From positions 1 through 15,576 of the forward strand of contig JAYPAP010000088.1 in the NCBI GenBank assembly GCA_038123735.1: a DNA stretch of 15,576 bases, read 5' to 3'. Positions 1 through 8,083 of this stretch are shown here, in pieces (the stretch's first letter is position 1; each line of letters starts with the position of its first letter). The stretch is from REDI01 sp038123735 (GTDB lineage: Bacteria > Myxococcota_A > UBA796 > GCA-2862545). A program made the position numbers and the translations under genes. A model generated the notes under the pieces. It did not search any database. It was not told where the DNA came from and saw only the letters and a program-made list of their open reading frames with translations.

Positions 1-906
1 CTCTTGGATCGTCTCGAGATCATCCATATTCCAGGTTATACCGAAGAAGACAAGGCTGCAATTGCTCGTCAGTTCCTCCTACCCCGTTTGGGTGAAGACC
101 ATGGATTGACCGGCAAGCATGTGAGCTTTACGAATGCCGCTCTGCAACATGTCATTCGGGACTACACTCGAGAGGCCGGAGTCCGCGAACTCAATCGTCA
201 GCTCGCCAAGATCCACCGGAAAGTGGCACGTAAAATCGTCGAAGGGCACCCGCGAGGCGTTCGGCTCACCGAAGCGGGTCTGCAGCGATACCTCGGGCCT
301 CCAAAACACTACCTCGAGTTGGCCGAACGAGCCGACCAACCTGGAGTTGTCACCGGCCTCGCCTGGACACCGACCGGTGGAGACATCCTCTTCGTCGAAG
401 CCACCCGTATGGAAGGAAAAGCAGGCCTGAAGCTCACAGGGTCCCTCGGTGATGTAATGAAGGAGTCCGCAGAGGCGGCCATGAGTTGGCTCAGGACAAA
501 TGCTCACGACTATGGCGTGGAACGCTCCGCATTCGACATGCTGTACCATCTCCATGTACCTGCAGGTGCAATCCCGAAAGATGGACCGTCCGCTGGGGTC
601 ACCATGGTGACCGCGCTCGCCTCAATTGCCACGGGTCGTTCCGTGCGTGCAGGTGTTGCGATGACCGGCGAAATCACCTTACGAGGTAAGGTTCTGCCCG
701 TAGGGGGGATCAAAGAAAAAGTCTTGGCTGCCCGACGAGCCGGGGTGTCGCAGATCCTCATCCCGCATCGAAACATCAATGACCTGGTTGACGTTCCCGA
801 GGTTCTCAGGCGCGACCTGACATTTCATTATGTCGAATCGGTCCAACAGGTCCTCTCCCTTGCGCTAGTACCAACTCCTGGCGCACCACAGCAGGGTGAG
901 CATTGA
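1..906 (+). CDS. lon: Lon protease, ATP-dependent, C-terminal part (5' truncated by window edge)
   Basis: This is the C-terminal ~300 residues of a LonA-type protease, a cytoplasmic AAA+ serine protease that degrades misfolded and regulatory proteins. The frame is open to the left edge, so the N-terminal substrate domain and the Walker motifs lie outside. Visible first is the small alpha-helical AAA subdomain (about residues 1-100, counted from the TTG at 4), with a sensor-2 type REAGVRELNR segment near 57-66. The proteolytic domain follows (about 112-290). The catalytic serine sits in PKDGPSAG (Ser196) and the catalytic lysine in GGIKEK (Lys239). The 43-residue spacing equals that of E. coli Lon Ser679/Lys722, so the enzyme should be active. 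The tail after the protease domain is short (TPGAPQQGEH). The next gene starts within about 80 nt on the same strand, with no terminator visible between them. The family call is very secure; which Lon paralogue it is cannot be told from this part. Confidence 0.96.
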   Translation, partial: LLDRLEIIHIPGYTEEDKAAIARQFLLPRLGEDHGLTGKHVSFTNAALQHVIRDYTREAGVRELNRQLAKIHRKVARKIVEGHPRGVRLTEAGLQRYLGPPKHYLELAERADQPGVVTGLAWTPTGGDILFVEATRMEGKAGLKLTGSLGDVMKESAEAAMSWLRTNAHDYGVERSAFDMLYHLHVPAGAIPKDGPSAGVTMVTALASIATGRSVRAGVAMTGEITLRGKVLPVGGIKEKVLAARRAGVSQILIPHRNINDLVDVPEVLRRDLTFHYVESVQQVLSLALVPTPGAPQQGEH

Positions 907-983
907 TACCGGGCTTGTCGCAGAACCAGCCTGAGTAGTCTGCGCATCACTTGACGGAGGAGCCCTCGGCAGACGACTCTAGG

Positions 984-3900
984 ATGCCGACGGAGCCTCG
1001 CGTGGACCTACCAGCAACATTCGGAAAGTACGAGCTGCTCGAGCGGATCGCGACGGGAGGAATGGCAGAGGTCTATCTCGCCCGCAGATTTGGCGTGGCT
1101 GGTTTCGAAAAACGCCTGGTAATCAAGCGTATCCGAAGAGAGCTGGCCCAAGACCCCCACCACATTTCGCTATTCATCAACGAAGCCAAGATCGGAGTAC
1201 ATCTCAACCACCAGAATATCGTTCAGCTGTACGACCTCGGGCGAGTTGGTTCCGACTGGTACATCGCCATGGAACATCTCGCGGGTAAAGACCTTAATAA
1301 GCTGGTGAAGGCGCTTCGAGCCGAGGGGCGCCGCGTTCCGCATGAGCTCGCGGTTTACATCGTCGCAGAGATCTGCCGCGGTTTGGCCTACGCACATAGT
1401 CTCCAGGATATTGACGGGAATAAGCTGGGCTTGGTTCATCGGGATGTGTCACCCCACAATGTACTTCTCACCTACTCCGGCGGAGTGAAGCTCGTTGATT
1501 TCGGTATTGCAAGGCTGGTAGGCACGGGTAGTCCTGGTCCCGCCAAGCCCCCGGAGCCGAGCACCACCTCAGGAAATACCTCGAGCATCGGCCGTCGCCA
1601 TGGTGGCGGCAAATATGCATATATGAGCCCGGAGCAAGCCAATGGTGGTGACGTCGACCACCGCACCGACGTCTTTAGTACAGGTATTGTGCTGTGGGAA
1701 CTCTTGGTTGGACACCGCCTATTTCAACACGCCGACCCCGCGGAGAAACTCAGGCGAGTGCGAGAGTGTCGAGTTCCTACATTGGTCGACGAAGGCATCG
1801 ATGCCTTCCCTAAGCTCCAAGAAATCCTCGATCGTGCCCTGGCCGCAAACCCAGATGACCGGTACGAGGGTGCCGCGATATTCGAGGAGGACCTTCGCGC
1901 TTGGCTATATGACAAAGGGCAAGGCAACCAGGCGCGGCAAATCGCCGACCTGATGTCGGAGACATTCCCCCGGGAATCCCAGAGTCGAGGCCGCGCAGCA
2001 GGGCTCCAGCGCATGCTAGCCGATGTCGCCAAGATGGGAGGTCAAAGCGCTACCGCTGCCACACCGGGCCAGACTCCATCCCAAGCCTCAATCCCGGAGC
2101 GGTTACGGCCGGCGCGAGGCGAGCGGAAGCGTGTCGTCGCCCTCGTGATCGACGTGGATGGACTCACGGAACTCTCCCTTCATCTCGATCCCGAAAAACT
2201 ATTCCGCAGACGCTTCCATATGCTGCGATGGATGAAGAGAACTATCGAGCCATATGGTGGCCTGCTCCAACGGATTGTCGATGACCAAGTGCTGGTCCTG
2301 TTCGGCGTGCCCCGTACCCGAAGTGACGATCTCGAGCGTGCCCTGGAGTGCGCACTCGAGCTCGTGCGAACCGTGGACCAAGTTCAAAAAGGAGGTCTTC
2401 ACCTCAATCTCGCGATTGGCGTCCATGTCGGCGATGTAACCGTTCGGATTGGCAGACGGCACGCTCGCTACGTCGCCAAAGGTGACACAACGCGTCTCGC
2501 CCGACGACTGTCTGCGCTCGCCGATCATGGAGAAATACTGGTAAGTCCCCCGCTTTACGACGCGATTAAGGACCAGTTCCAGTTTCGAGGTGGTCCCGAA
2601 GTCGCGAATCGGGGTGGACGCCCTCCAAGCGCGTCGTTCTCTCTTGAGAGTCGCCGCCATGGACTGCGTATCGCTGGTCATGGACCGTGGTTACGACGCG
2701 GCAAAGAGATCGATACCGTGCTCGGCGCGCTTCAAGACCTCTCTGAAAACAAAGGAAGCGTGATCACCCTAATCGGCGATGTTGGGAGTGGGAAATCCAG
2801 GCTTGCCCGTGAAGTTAGGGACCTTGCGCTACGACGAGGGGTCCCGGTGTACTTGGCTCGCGCTGGGCTCTCCCGCACCGAAGAACCGAGTTCCTTATTC
2901 AAGGATGTTGCTCTAAGCGTACTCGGTCTCGCCCCCGACACACCGCGCAGTCGCGTTGCGGATGAGCTTGACCGACTTCGTCAGCTCGGGCTCGGCCAAC
3001 GCGACCAGCAAGCGATCCAAGCGCTGCTCGGTGTGTCTACCGGAGCTCCCCCCAGCGAAGAGGAAATTCAACGTGCAGCCTGCCGAATGCTGACATCACT
3101 CGCTCGGGAGCAAGAGAGCATCCTGATCCTCGAAGATCTTCATCTCTTGGCGACGGATGATCTGCAGACGATTCTTGATGCCATCCAGTTTGTACACGAA
3201 TGCCCAATGTTATGCGTGCTTACCTACACGGGGGTAGCACCGGATGCCCACGGGCTAGGCACGCTCGTGGAACTCGGAAACTTTGACCAAGATGGCCAGC
3301 GACGACTGATCCGCGAACTACTTCAGGTATCCGACGTCGGGCCCGAACTTGTGAAGCTCTCCATTCGAACATCGGAGGGCAACCCACTCTACGTTGAGGA
3401 GATGATCAAATATCTCCTGGCACAGGGCCGAATCTCAATCGAGAGTGGATATGCCGAGTTGGTTGGCAAAGACCAAGACATGGGCATTCCGGATAGCCTG
3501 GCTGGACTCATTGCCGCCCGAATAGATGCCTTAGAGCCAACAAGTAAGGGCGCGATGCAGCTCGCTGCCACCATCGGTCTCGCGTTCCAGAGCCATCTGA
3601 TCGGTAGGGCGATGGGGCTCGACGACCCGACGCCAATCATTTCCGACCTCGCGAGTCATGGGCTGATTTCTCGCGCCGATAGCGGAGTGGACACCTGGAA
3701 ATTCGGCTCAGATCTCGTCCGAGAAGTCGCACTCCGGAGCATCCTGGGAGTCCAAAGACGGACTTACCATCGACTGATCTCTGAAGCGCTCGAGTCCGCC
3801 CACGAAGAGGACCTGAGTTCTGTGGCGGAGACCCTCGCGTATCACTGCGCCAAGGCGGCACGACACCTCGATGCCGCACGGTACTTCAACATGGCCGGCC

Positions 3901-5012
3901 AACGTCTTGAAGACGGACAATTTCTCGAAGCCGCTCGCACCATGTATGAACGCGGCCTCCGTCAGGTGAGGATGGTTCCCGAGACTCCCGATACCGGGGA
4001 TGCTCGAATGCAGGGCGAAGCCATGTTGGCGCTCCGCTCGGGAAGCATCTCGGAACTACTTGGAGAGACGCGACGAGCAGAGCGAAGCCTGCAGCTTGCT
4101 CTCGACATCAGTGGTGATGCTGGATTGCCCTGGATCGAGGTAAGAACACATCTCGCATTAAGCAAGATCAACGATGCAAAAGGAAATGCAGATCTTGCGG
4201 AAGCGCATTGCAGTCAGGCACGCTCCCTGGCACGCCTCGAGGCCGATCCCGAGCTCCAGACTCAAGCTCTTGAGGTGGCTGCCGGACTCGCGTACGGAAA
4301 GGGGCACAATGACGCCGCCGAGGACCTATGGAATGAAGCCCTGCAACTAGCAGGAGACAACTCTAGCACCAGCGCCCGGTGCCATATCGGAATGGCAAGC
4401 CGTAGAATCCGCGAAGGCGAGTTCACATCTGCAAGCGCACTACTCGAGAAAGCCCTCGCCGCAGCCCGAGCTAGCGGAGACCGAATCCTCGTGGGTCGAG
4501 TCCTGAACAACATGGGTCTCATGCACTACTGGTCCGGCCGGTACGATGAGGCATTGTCTGCTTTCCGCTCTGCTTTGTCCGTAAGGGAAGGCATTGGCTA
4601 TAGCCTGGGAGTCGTCATCAACCACCACAACATCGGCGACGTTCACTATTCGAGGGGTGACCTACCGCGAGCCTGGGTCGCGTTCAGTCGCAGCCATGAA
4701 CTCGCCGAAAAAATGGGATGGAAAAGAGGAATACTACTCAACAACATCTACTTGGGGGCGATCACTGCCGCTCGAGATGGTATCGATGAGGGACTGCCCA
4801 TGATCGTCGAAGCGCGGGACACGGCCCTTGCTCTCGGTGATGTCGAAAATGCTGCCAATGCCGGTTACTTGGCTGCCAAAACCTTATTCGAAGATGGACA
4901 GGCTTCCTCGGCCTTTGAGTTCCTCGATGATGCGTCCGCCCTCGCGTCCGAGTACAGCCTATTCACCATCAAGAAAAGCCTGGATGAGCTTCGCCAATCT
5001 CAGAGCTCTTAA
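984..5012 (+). CDS. Multidomain Ser/Thr kinase - degenerate class III cyclase - STAND-type ATPase - TPR protein
   Basis: A 1342-residue signalling protein with no membrane segment, so probably cytoplasmic. Numbered from the ATG at 984, module 1 is a Hanks-type kinase (about 12-310): glycine loop near ATGGMAEVY, ATP-binding Lys48, HRDVSPHN with catalytic Asp154, and DFG Asp172; SPEQ replaces APE. Module 2 (about 378-545) resembles a class III nucleotide cyclase. The metal-binding aspartates are kept (Asp390, Asp434), but the transition-state Asn of the usual GDxVNxAAR motif is Arg504 in GDTTRLARR; Arg508 is kept. Module 3 (about 570-900) is a STAND/AAA ATPase with Walker A GDVGSGKS (Lys604) and Walker B ILILED (Asp718). 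Module 4 (about 965-1330) holds roughly nine TPR-like helical repeats, a protein-binding superhelix. Start choice is weak: TTG 951 would add 11 residues, and neither site has a well-placed ribosome binding site. The stop shares TTAA with the convergent J-protein gene. Substrate and ligand are unknown. Confidence 0.93.
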   Translation: MPTEPRVDLPATFGKYELLERIATGGMAEVYLARRFGVAGFEKRLVIKRIRRELAQDPHHISLFINEAKIGVHLNHQNIVQLYDLGRVGSDWYIAMEHLAGKDLNKLVKALRAEGRRVPHELAVYIVAEICRGLAYAHSLQDIDGNKLGLVHRDVSPHNVLLTYSGGVKLVDFGIARLVGTGSPGPAKPPEPSTTSGNTSSIGRRHGGGKYAYMSPEQANGGDVDHRTDVFSTGIVLWELLVGHRLFQHADPAEKLRRVRECRVPTLVDEGIDAFPKLQEILDRALAANPDDRYEGAAIFEEDLRAWLYDKGQGNQARQIADLMSETFPRESQSRGRAAGLQRMLADVAKMGGQSATAATPGQTPSQASIPERLRPARGERKRVVALVIDVDGLTELSLHLDPEKLFRRRFHMLRWMKRTIEPYGGLLQRIVDDQVLVLFGVPRTRSDDLERALECALELVRTVDQVQKGGLHLNLAIGVHVGDVTVRIGRRHARYVAKGDTTRLARRLSALADHGEILVSPPLYDAIKDQFQFRGGPEVANRGGRPPSASFSLESRRHGLRIAGHGPWLRRGKEIDTVLGALQDLSENKGSVITLIGDVGSGKSRLAREVRDLALRRGVPVYLARAGLSRTEEPSSLFKDVALSVLGLAPDTPRSRVADELDRLRQLGLGQRDQQAIQALLGVSTGAPPSEEEIQRAACRMLTSLAREQESILILEDLHLLATDDLQTILDAIQFVHECPMLCVLTYTGVAPDAHGLGTLVELGNFDQDGQRRLIRELLQVSDVGPELVKLSIRTSEGNPLYVEEMIKYLLAQGRISIESGYAELVGKDQDMGIPDSLAGLIAARIDALEPTSKGAMQLAATIGLAFQSHLIGRAMGLDDPTPIISDLASHGLISRADSGVDTWKFGSDLVREVALRSILGVQRRTYHRLISEALESAHEEDLSSVAETLAYHCAKAARHLDAARYFNMAGQRLEDGQFLEAARTMYERGLRQVRMVPETPDTGDARMQGEAMLALRSGSISELLGETRRAERSLQLALDISGDAGLPWIEVRTHLALSKINDAKGNADLAEAHCSQARSLARLEADPELQTQALEVAAGLAYGKGHNDAAEDLWNEALQLAGDNSSTSARCHIGMASRRIREGEFTSASALLEKALAAARASGDRILVGRVLNNMGLMHYWSGRYDEALSAFRSALSVREGIGYSLGVVINHHNIGDVHYSRGDLPRAWVAFSRSHELAEKMGWKRGILLNNIYLGAITAARDGIDEGLPMIVEARDTALALGDVENAANAGYLAAKTLFEDGQASSAFEFLDDASALASEYSLFTIKKSLDELRQSQSS

Positions 5013-6064
5013 CTCCGCTCTTTGCCGAATCGTTCCGCTACCTGCCACAGCAATTCCTCGCTCGCGGGGTCGATCTCCTTGGGCACCACGACCCGCAGCC
5101 GAATGACCAGGTCCCGCGGCTTGCCCCCGGGTCCGGCCAACCCTTTTTCTCGAAGGCGCAGTTTTTTACCAGAGTTTGTTCCAGCAGGAATGGTGATTCG
5201 CACGCGCCCTTGTGGTGTCATCACTTCTACACGCCCACCAAGCAACGCATCCCAGACCGGCACATTCACGACCATCGAGACCCGCTCTTGCTGCTCGTCG
5301 GCCTCCGATGAAGCCTGATCGTGCTCTTCCCCCTTGACGATGTTTACCCGAACAACCAAATCGCCAAAGGGGCCGCCATAGATACCGGCATCGCCAAATC
5401 CACGGACGTAGATGACCTCTCCGTGCCGAGTCGCCGCACTGACCCTCACGTCAGCAACATCCTGAACCCGCACGACACCCGGATCCGTTGACCCTGGCAC
5501 CCATCCATCCGCCCGTTGCATCCTATAGAAAACCGCTGAAACGGTGCCACCGGTACGAGCCACTGACTCAGAGACATCGAGGTCGATATGCACATCTCTA
5601 CCCGGTTGGGACGTTGGTGCATGCGCTCGAGGGCGTGAGCCCTGAGGCGTTGAGGGGCGGCGCCGCTGTTTGGAAGCTGAACTCTGGCCAAATCCAAAGT
5701 CGCTAAAAATATCATCCAGCCCGATATTATTCTCGCTTTCAAACGGTCTTTTTGCCGCAGCACCCGGCTTCTTTTTCGCCGAAGGCCCTGCACTCGTTCG
5801 GCGATAAAATGCCTCTCGAAACGAACTCCCCCCTCGAATGCGGTCAGCGCGCCGATCCTTGCGCCGGTCGTATTTGGCTCGCTTATCGACGTCCCCGAGT
5901 ACGTCGTACGCTTCTTTGGCCCGCTTAAATTTTTCGAGCAGTGCCTGATTATTTCCAACGATGTCAGGGTGGCAGGTCTTGGCTATTGCGCGGAATGCGC
6001 GCTTGATGTCTTTCTCCGAAGCATCGCGCGCAACCCCCAAAACCGCATAATAGTCTTCAGACAT
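5009..6064 (-). CDS. DnaJ-family co-chaperone without zinc finger (class B, CbpA-like)
   Basis: A 351-residue J-domain protein that should stimulate the ATPase of a DnaK-type Hsp70 and hand it clients. The J domain occupies about residues 4-68, with HPD at 32-34, the motif that contacts Hsp70. A basic, Ser/Pro/Arg-rich linker (about 69-155) replaces the usual Gly/Phe region and contains one GLDDIFSDFGFG segment. The two beta-sandwich substrate-binding domains follow: CTD I about 157-243, and CTD II about 262-330, which includes a typical VPVWDALLGG entry and an ITIPAGT.SG motif. There is no CxxCxGxG zinc-finger repeat (the only cysteine seen is Cys31), so this is a class B protein rather than canonical DnaJ. 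Start is ATG at 6064, preceded by GAGGGA at good spacing. The gene is divergent from clpX and convergent with the large kinase gene, whose stop codon overlaps its own. The exact CbpA or DnaJ2 name is not assignable. Confidence 0.92.
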   Translation of the reverse strand: MSEDYYAVLGVARDASEKDIKRAFRAIAKTCHPDIVGNNQALLEKFKRAKEAYDVLGDVDKRAKYDRRKDRRADRIRGGSSFREAFYRRTSAGPSAKKKPGAAAKRPFESENNIGLDDIFSDFGFGQSSASKQRRRPSTPQGSRPRAHAPTSQPGRDVHIDLDVSESVARTGGTVSAVFYRMQRADGWVPGSTDPGVVRVQDVADVRVSAATRHGEVIYVRGFGDAGIYGGPFGDLVVRVNIVKGEEHDQASSEADEQQERVSMVVNVPVWDALLGGRVEVMTPQGRVRITIPAGTNSGKKLRLREKGLAGPGGKPRDLVIRLRVVVPKEIDPASEELLWQVAERFGKERS

Positions 6065-6227
6065 TCATCCCTCGACCCCGTACGGCCTTCTCACCCGTAT
6101 CACACCCCGCGACCATCGCATGCCGAGAAGCGTTCACGAATTTCGTTAATCGTAGTTGCAATCTTACGTTGACCCCGACGCCACGCGTGTCTATATTTCT
6201 GGAAGCGGATTCCACGCCGAGGAGCGG
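6065..6227. other. Divergent intergenic region between J-protein gene and clpX
   Basis: 163 bp separate the start codons of the minus-strand J-protein gene and plus-strand clpX. It holds the clpX promoter (6169-6197) and the ribosome binding sites of both genes (GAGGGA complement at about 6069-6074 for the J-protein; GAGGAG at 6219-6224 for clpX). I see no convincing sigma70 promoter and no CIRCE-type heat-shock inverted repeat for the J-protein gene. Confidence 0.7.
6169..6197 (+). promoter_or_regulatory. Sigma70-type promoter of clpX
   Basis: A near-consensus promoter: -35 TTGACC (6169-6174), spacer of exactly 17 bp, and -10 TATATT (6192-6197). Transcription would begin near 6204 and give a leader of about 24 nt ending in GAGGAG and the ATG at 6228. 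This fixes the clpX start and rules out longer N-terminal extensions that would begin inside or upstream of the promoter. Confidence 0.75.
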
Positions 6228-7496
6228 ATGCCCAAGTACAGCAACCCGAGCGGCCTGAGCTGTTCCTTCTGCCACAAGCCACAGAAGGACGTAGAGAAGA
6301 TCATCGCCGGACCGAACGTATACATCTGCTCAGAGTGTATTCGCCTGTGCCTCGACATCATTCGTGAGAGCGCAGAGCAGCGCCCAGCATCCTGGGGCAA
6401 GACTGGCGTGCCCGCACCCACCGAGATCAAGTCCTATCTCGACCAGTATGTGGTCGGACAAGACGCAGCGAAGCGAAAACTGGCGGTGGCCGTCTACAAC
6501 CACTACAAGCGGCTAGAGGCCAATGAAGCCGCCTCTGATGAAGATGTGGAGATCAAGAAAAGCAACGTATTGCTGATCGGCCCCACTGGAACGGGCAAGA
6601 CCTTGCTCGCTCAAACATTGGCCCGTTTCTTGGATGTACCGTTCGTCATCGCCGATGCCACCACCCTCACGGAGGCGGGATATGTCGGGGAAGACGTAGA
6701 AAATATCATTCTACAGCTCTACCAAGCCTCAAATAACAATGTCGAGCGCACACTGAAAGGCATCATCTACTTGGATGAGATTGATAAGATCGCCAAGAAG
6801 AACTTCAGCAGCTCGGTATCACGGGATGTTTCTGGGGAAGGCGTACAACAAGCCCTTCTCAAGCTCCTCGAGGGCACCGTCGCAAATGTCCAAGTTCGCG
6901 GAAATAAGCGGCTTCCAAATCAGGAAAATGTGCAGATTGACACCAGCAACATCCTCTTTATCTGCGGAGGCAGCTTTGAGGGTCTGGAGCATGTCATCGA
7001 GTCTCGGCTGGGCCGCCGCTCGGTAGGTTTTCAGCGCGATGAGGCGGAGAACCAGGTCGAAGAAGTCACTGAACGCCAAGACCTCTTGGCGCGAGCTACG
7101 ACAGAGGACCTCGAGAAGTTTGGCCTCATCCCGGAGTTTATTGGGCGTATCCCGGTTCTCGCTTTGATGAATCCGCTCAATGTCGGCGACCTGCAGCACA
7201 TTCTGACCGAGCCCAAAAACGCCCTCATCAAGCAGTACCAAAAGCTATTCAAGCTAGAAAAGGTGCGGTTGAACTTTACAGATGAAGCCATTCTGGCGGT
7301 CGCTGAGATCGCCAAGGCGAGAAAGGCCGGAGCGCGTGGTCTTCGCGCTACGTTAGAGTCCGTGATGCTTGACATCATGTTCGAGGTACCGAGCCTCGAA
7401 GGGATCAATGAGGTGTTGATCACCGAAGATGTCGTGCGTCACCACCGTCAGCCTGACTACGATGTGGTCGAGACCCTGGGGCTGTCCGGGACATGA
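6228..7496 (+). CDS. clpX: ATP-dependent Clp protease ATP-binding subunit ClpX
   Basis: ClpX is the hexameric AAA+ unfoldase that recognises substrates and feeds them to the ClpP peptidase in the cytoplasm. Starting at ATG 6228 the protein is 422 residues, close to E. coli ClpX (424). The N-terminal zinc-binding domain has the four cysteines Cys12, Cys15, Cys34 and Cys37. Walker A is GPTGTGKT (Lys124), Walker B is YLDEID (Asp183, Glu184), the pore loop is the GYVG of EAGYVGED, and sensor 2 lies in GARGLR. The ClpP-docking tripeptide, usually IGF, is VGF at 266-268, essentially the same position as in E. coli, so ClpP binding is expected. No clpP is adjacent; it must lie elsewhere or outside the window. 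The gene has its own promoter, a GAGGAG ribosome binding site three bases before the ATG, and overlaps yqgE by ATGA. Confidence 0.98.
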   Translation: MPKYSNPSGLSCSFCHKPQKDVEKIIAGPNVYICSECIRLCLDIIRESAEQRPASWGKTGVPAPTEIKSYLDQYVVGQDAAKRKLAVAVYNHYKRLEANEAASDEDVEIKKSNVLLIGPTGTGKTLLAQTLARFLDVPFVIADATTLTEAGYVGEDVENIILQLYQASNNNVERTLKGIIYLDEIDKIAKKNFSSSVSRDVSGEGVQQALLKLLEGTVANVQVRGNKRLPNQENVQIDTSNILFICGGSFEGLEHVIESRLGRRSVGFQRDEAENQVEEVTERQDLLARATTEDLEKFGLIPEFIGRIPVLALMNPLNVGDLQHILTEPKNALIKQYQKLFKLEKVRLNFTDEAILAVAEIAKARKAGARGLRATLESVMLDIMFEVPSLEGINEVLITEDVVRHHRQPDYDVVETLGLSGT

Positions 7497-8083
7497 GCGA
7501 CCAGGGTTCTACCGGGTCTTCAGGCCGGGCCCCAAGCCTTTCTTCCGATTCGGGTCTCAAAACCCCGTGTTTACTGGTAGCTTCACCCCAGATGGCGGAC
7601 CCGTTTTTTGAGCGCACCGTCGTGCTCCTGTGGCATCACGACCAGGATGGCGCTGCTGGCCTCGTCATCAATCGGCCGATGCCACACACCATCTCCGAGG
7701 TCATCGAAGAGGCAGAAGATTACGCTGCAGCGGAGATCATTTGGGGCGGACCTGTCGAAAAGAACCGAGGCACGGTCATTACCCCTAACGAAGTTTCTTC
7801 AGATTCTGGGTGGTATCTCGGTCATGGGATCTCGGTTTCTACCTCCATGACAACGCTTATGGACCTTTTGGACGCTCACGCGCCGCTTCTGCTGTGCCTC
7901 GGGTATGCCGGCTGGGGCTCTGGTCAGTTAGCCAAGGAAATTGATGCTGGCTCCTGGCTATTTGCCGACCCCACATTGGACATTTTGTTCGACACCCCAC
8001 GGGAAGCCCTCTACGAGGTAGCACTCGCCTCGATTGGCCTCAGCCCCGAAACAGTTTGGATGACCACCCCGGCAGATGCCTAG
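7493..8083 (+). CDS. YqgE/AlgH family protein (UPF0301)
   Basis: A 196-residue member of the YqgE/AlgH family (E. coli YqgE is 187 residues). These are small cytoplasmic proteins of unresolved biochemical role; AlgH was first linked to alginate gene regulation in Pseudomonas. Diagnostic segments are the N-terminal CLLVASPQMADPFFERTVV and GLVINRP stretches, the IIWGGPV motif, and the C-terminal CLGYAGWGSGQLAKEI motif. The N-terminus carries about 25 extra Ser/Gly-rich residues before the conserved core. Its ATG lies in the clpX stop as ATGA, so translation is probably coupled to clpX and both come from the promoter at 6169. The stop codon overlaps that of the convergent M23 peptidase gene in the palindrome CTAG. 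The family call is secure; the function is not. Confidence 0.93.
   Translation: MSDQGSTGSSGRAPSLSSDSGLKTPCLLVASPQMADPFFERTVVLLWHHDQDGAAGLVINRPMPHTISEVIEEAEDYAAAEIIWGGPVEKNRGTVITPNEVSSDSGWYLGHGISVSTSMTTLMDLLDAHAPLLLCLGYAGWGSGQLAKEIDAGSWLFADPTLDILFDTPREALYEVALASIGLSPETVWMTTPADA

Noticed and set aside
6156..6227. N-terminal extension of ClpX
   Set aside because: The extension would overlap a near-consensus promoter, whereas ATG 6228 gives the usual ClpX length and N-terminus.
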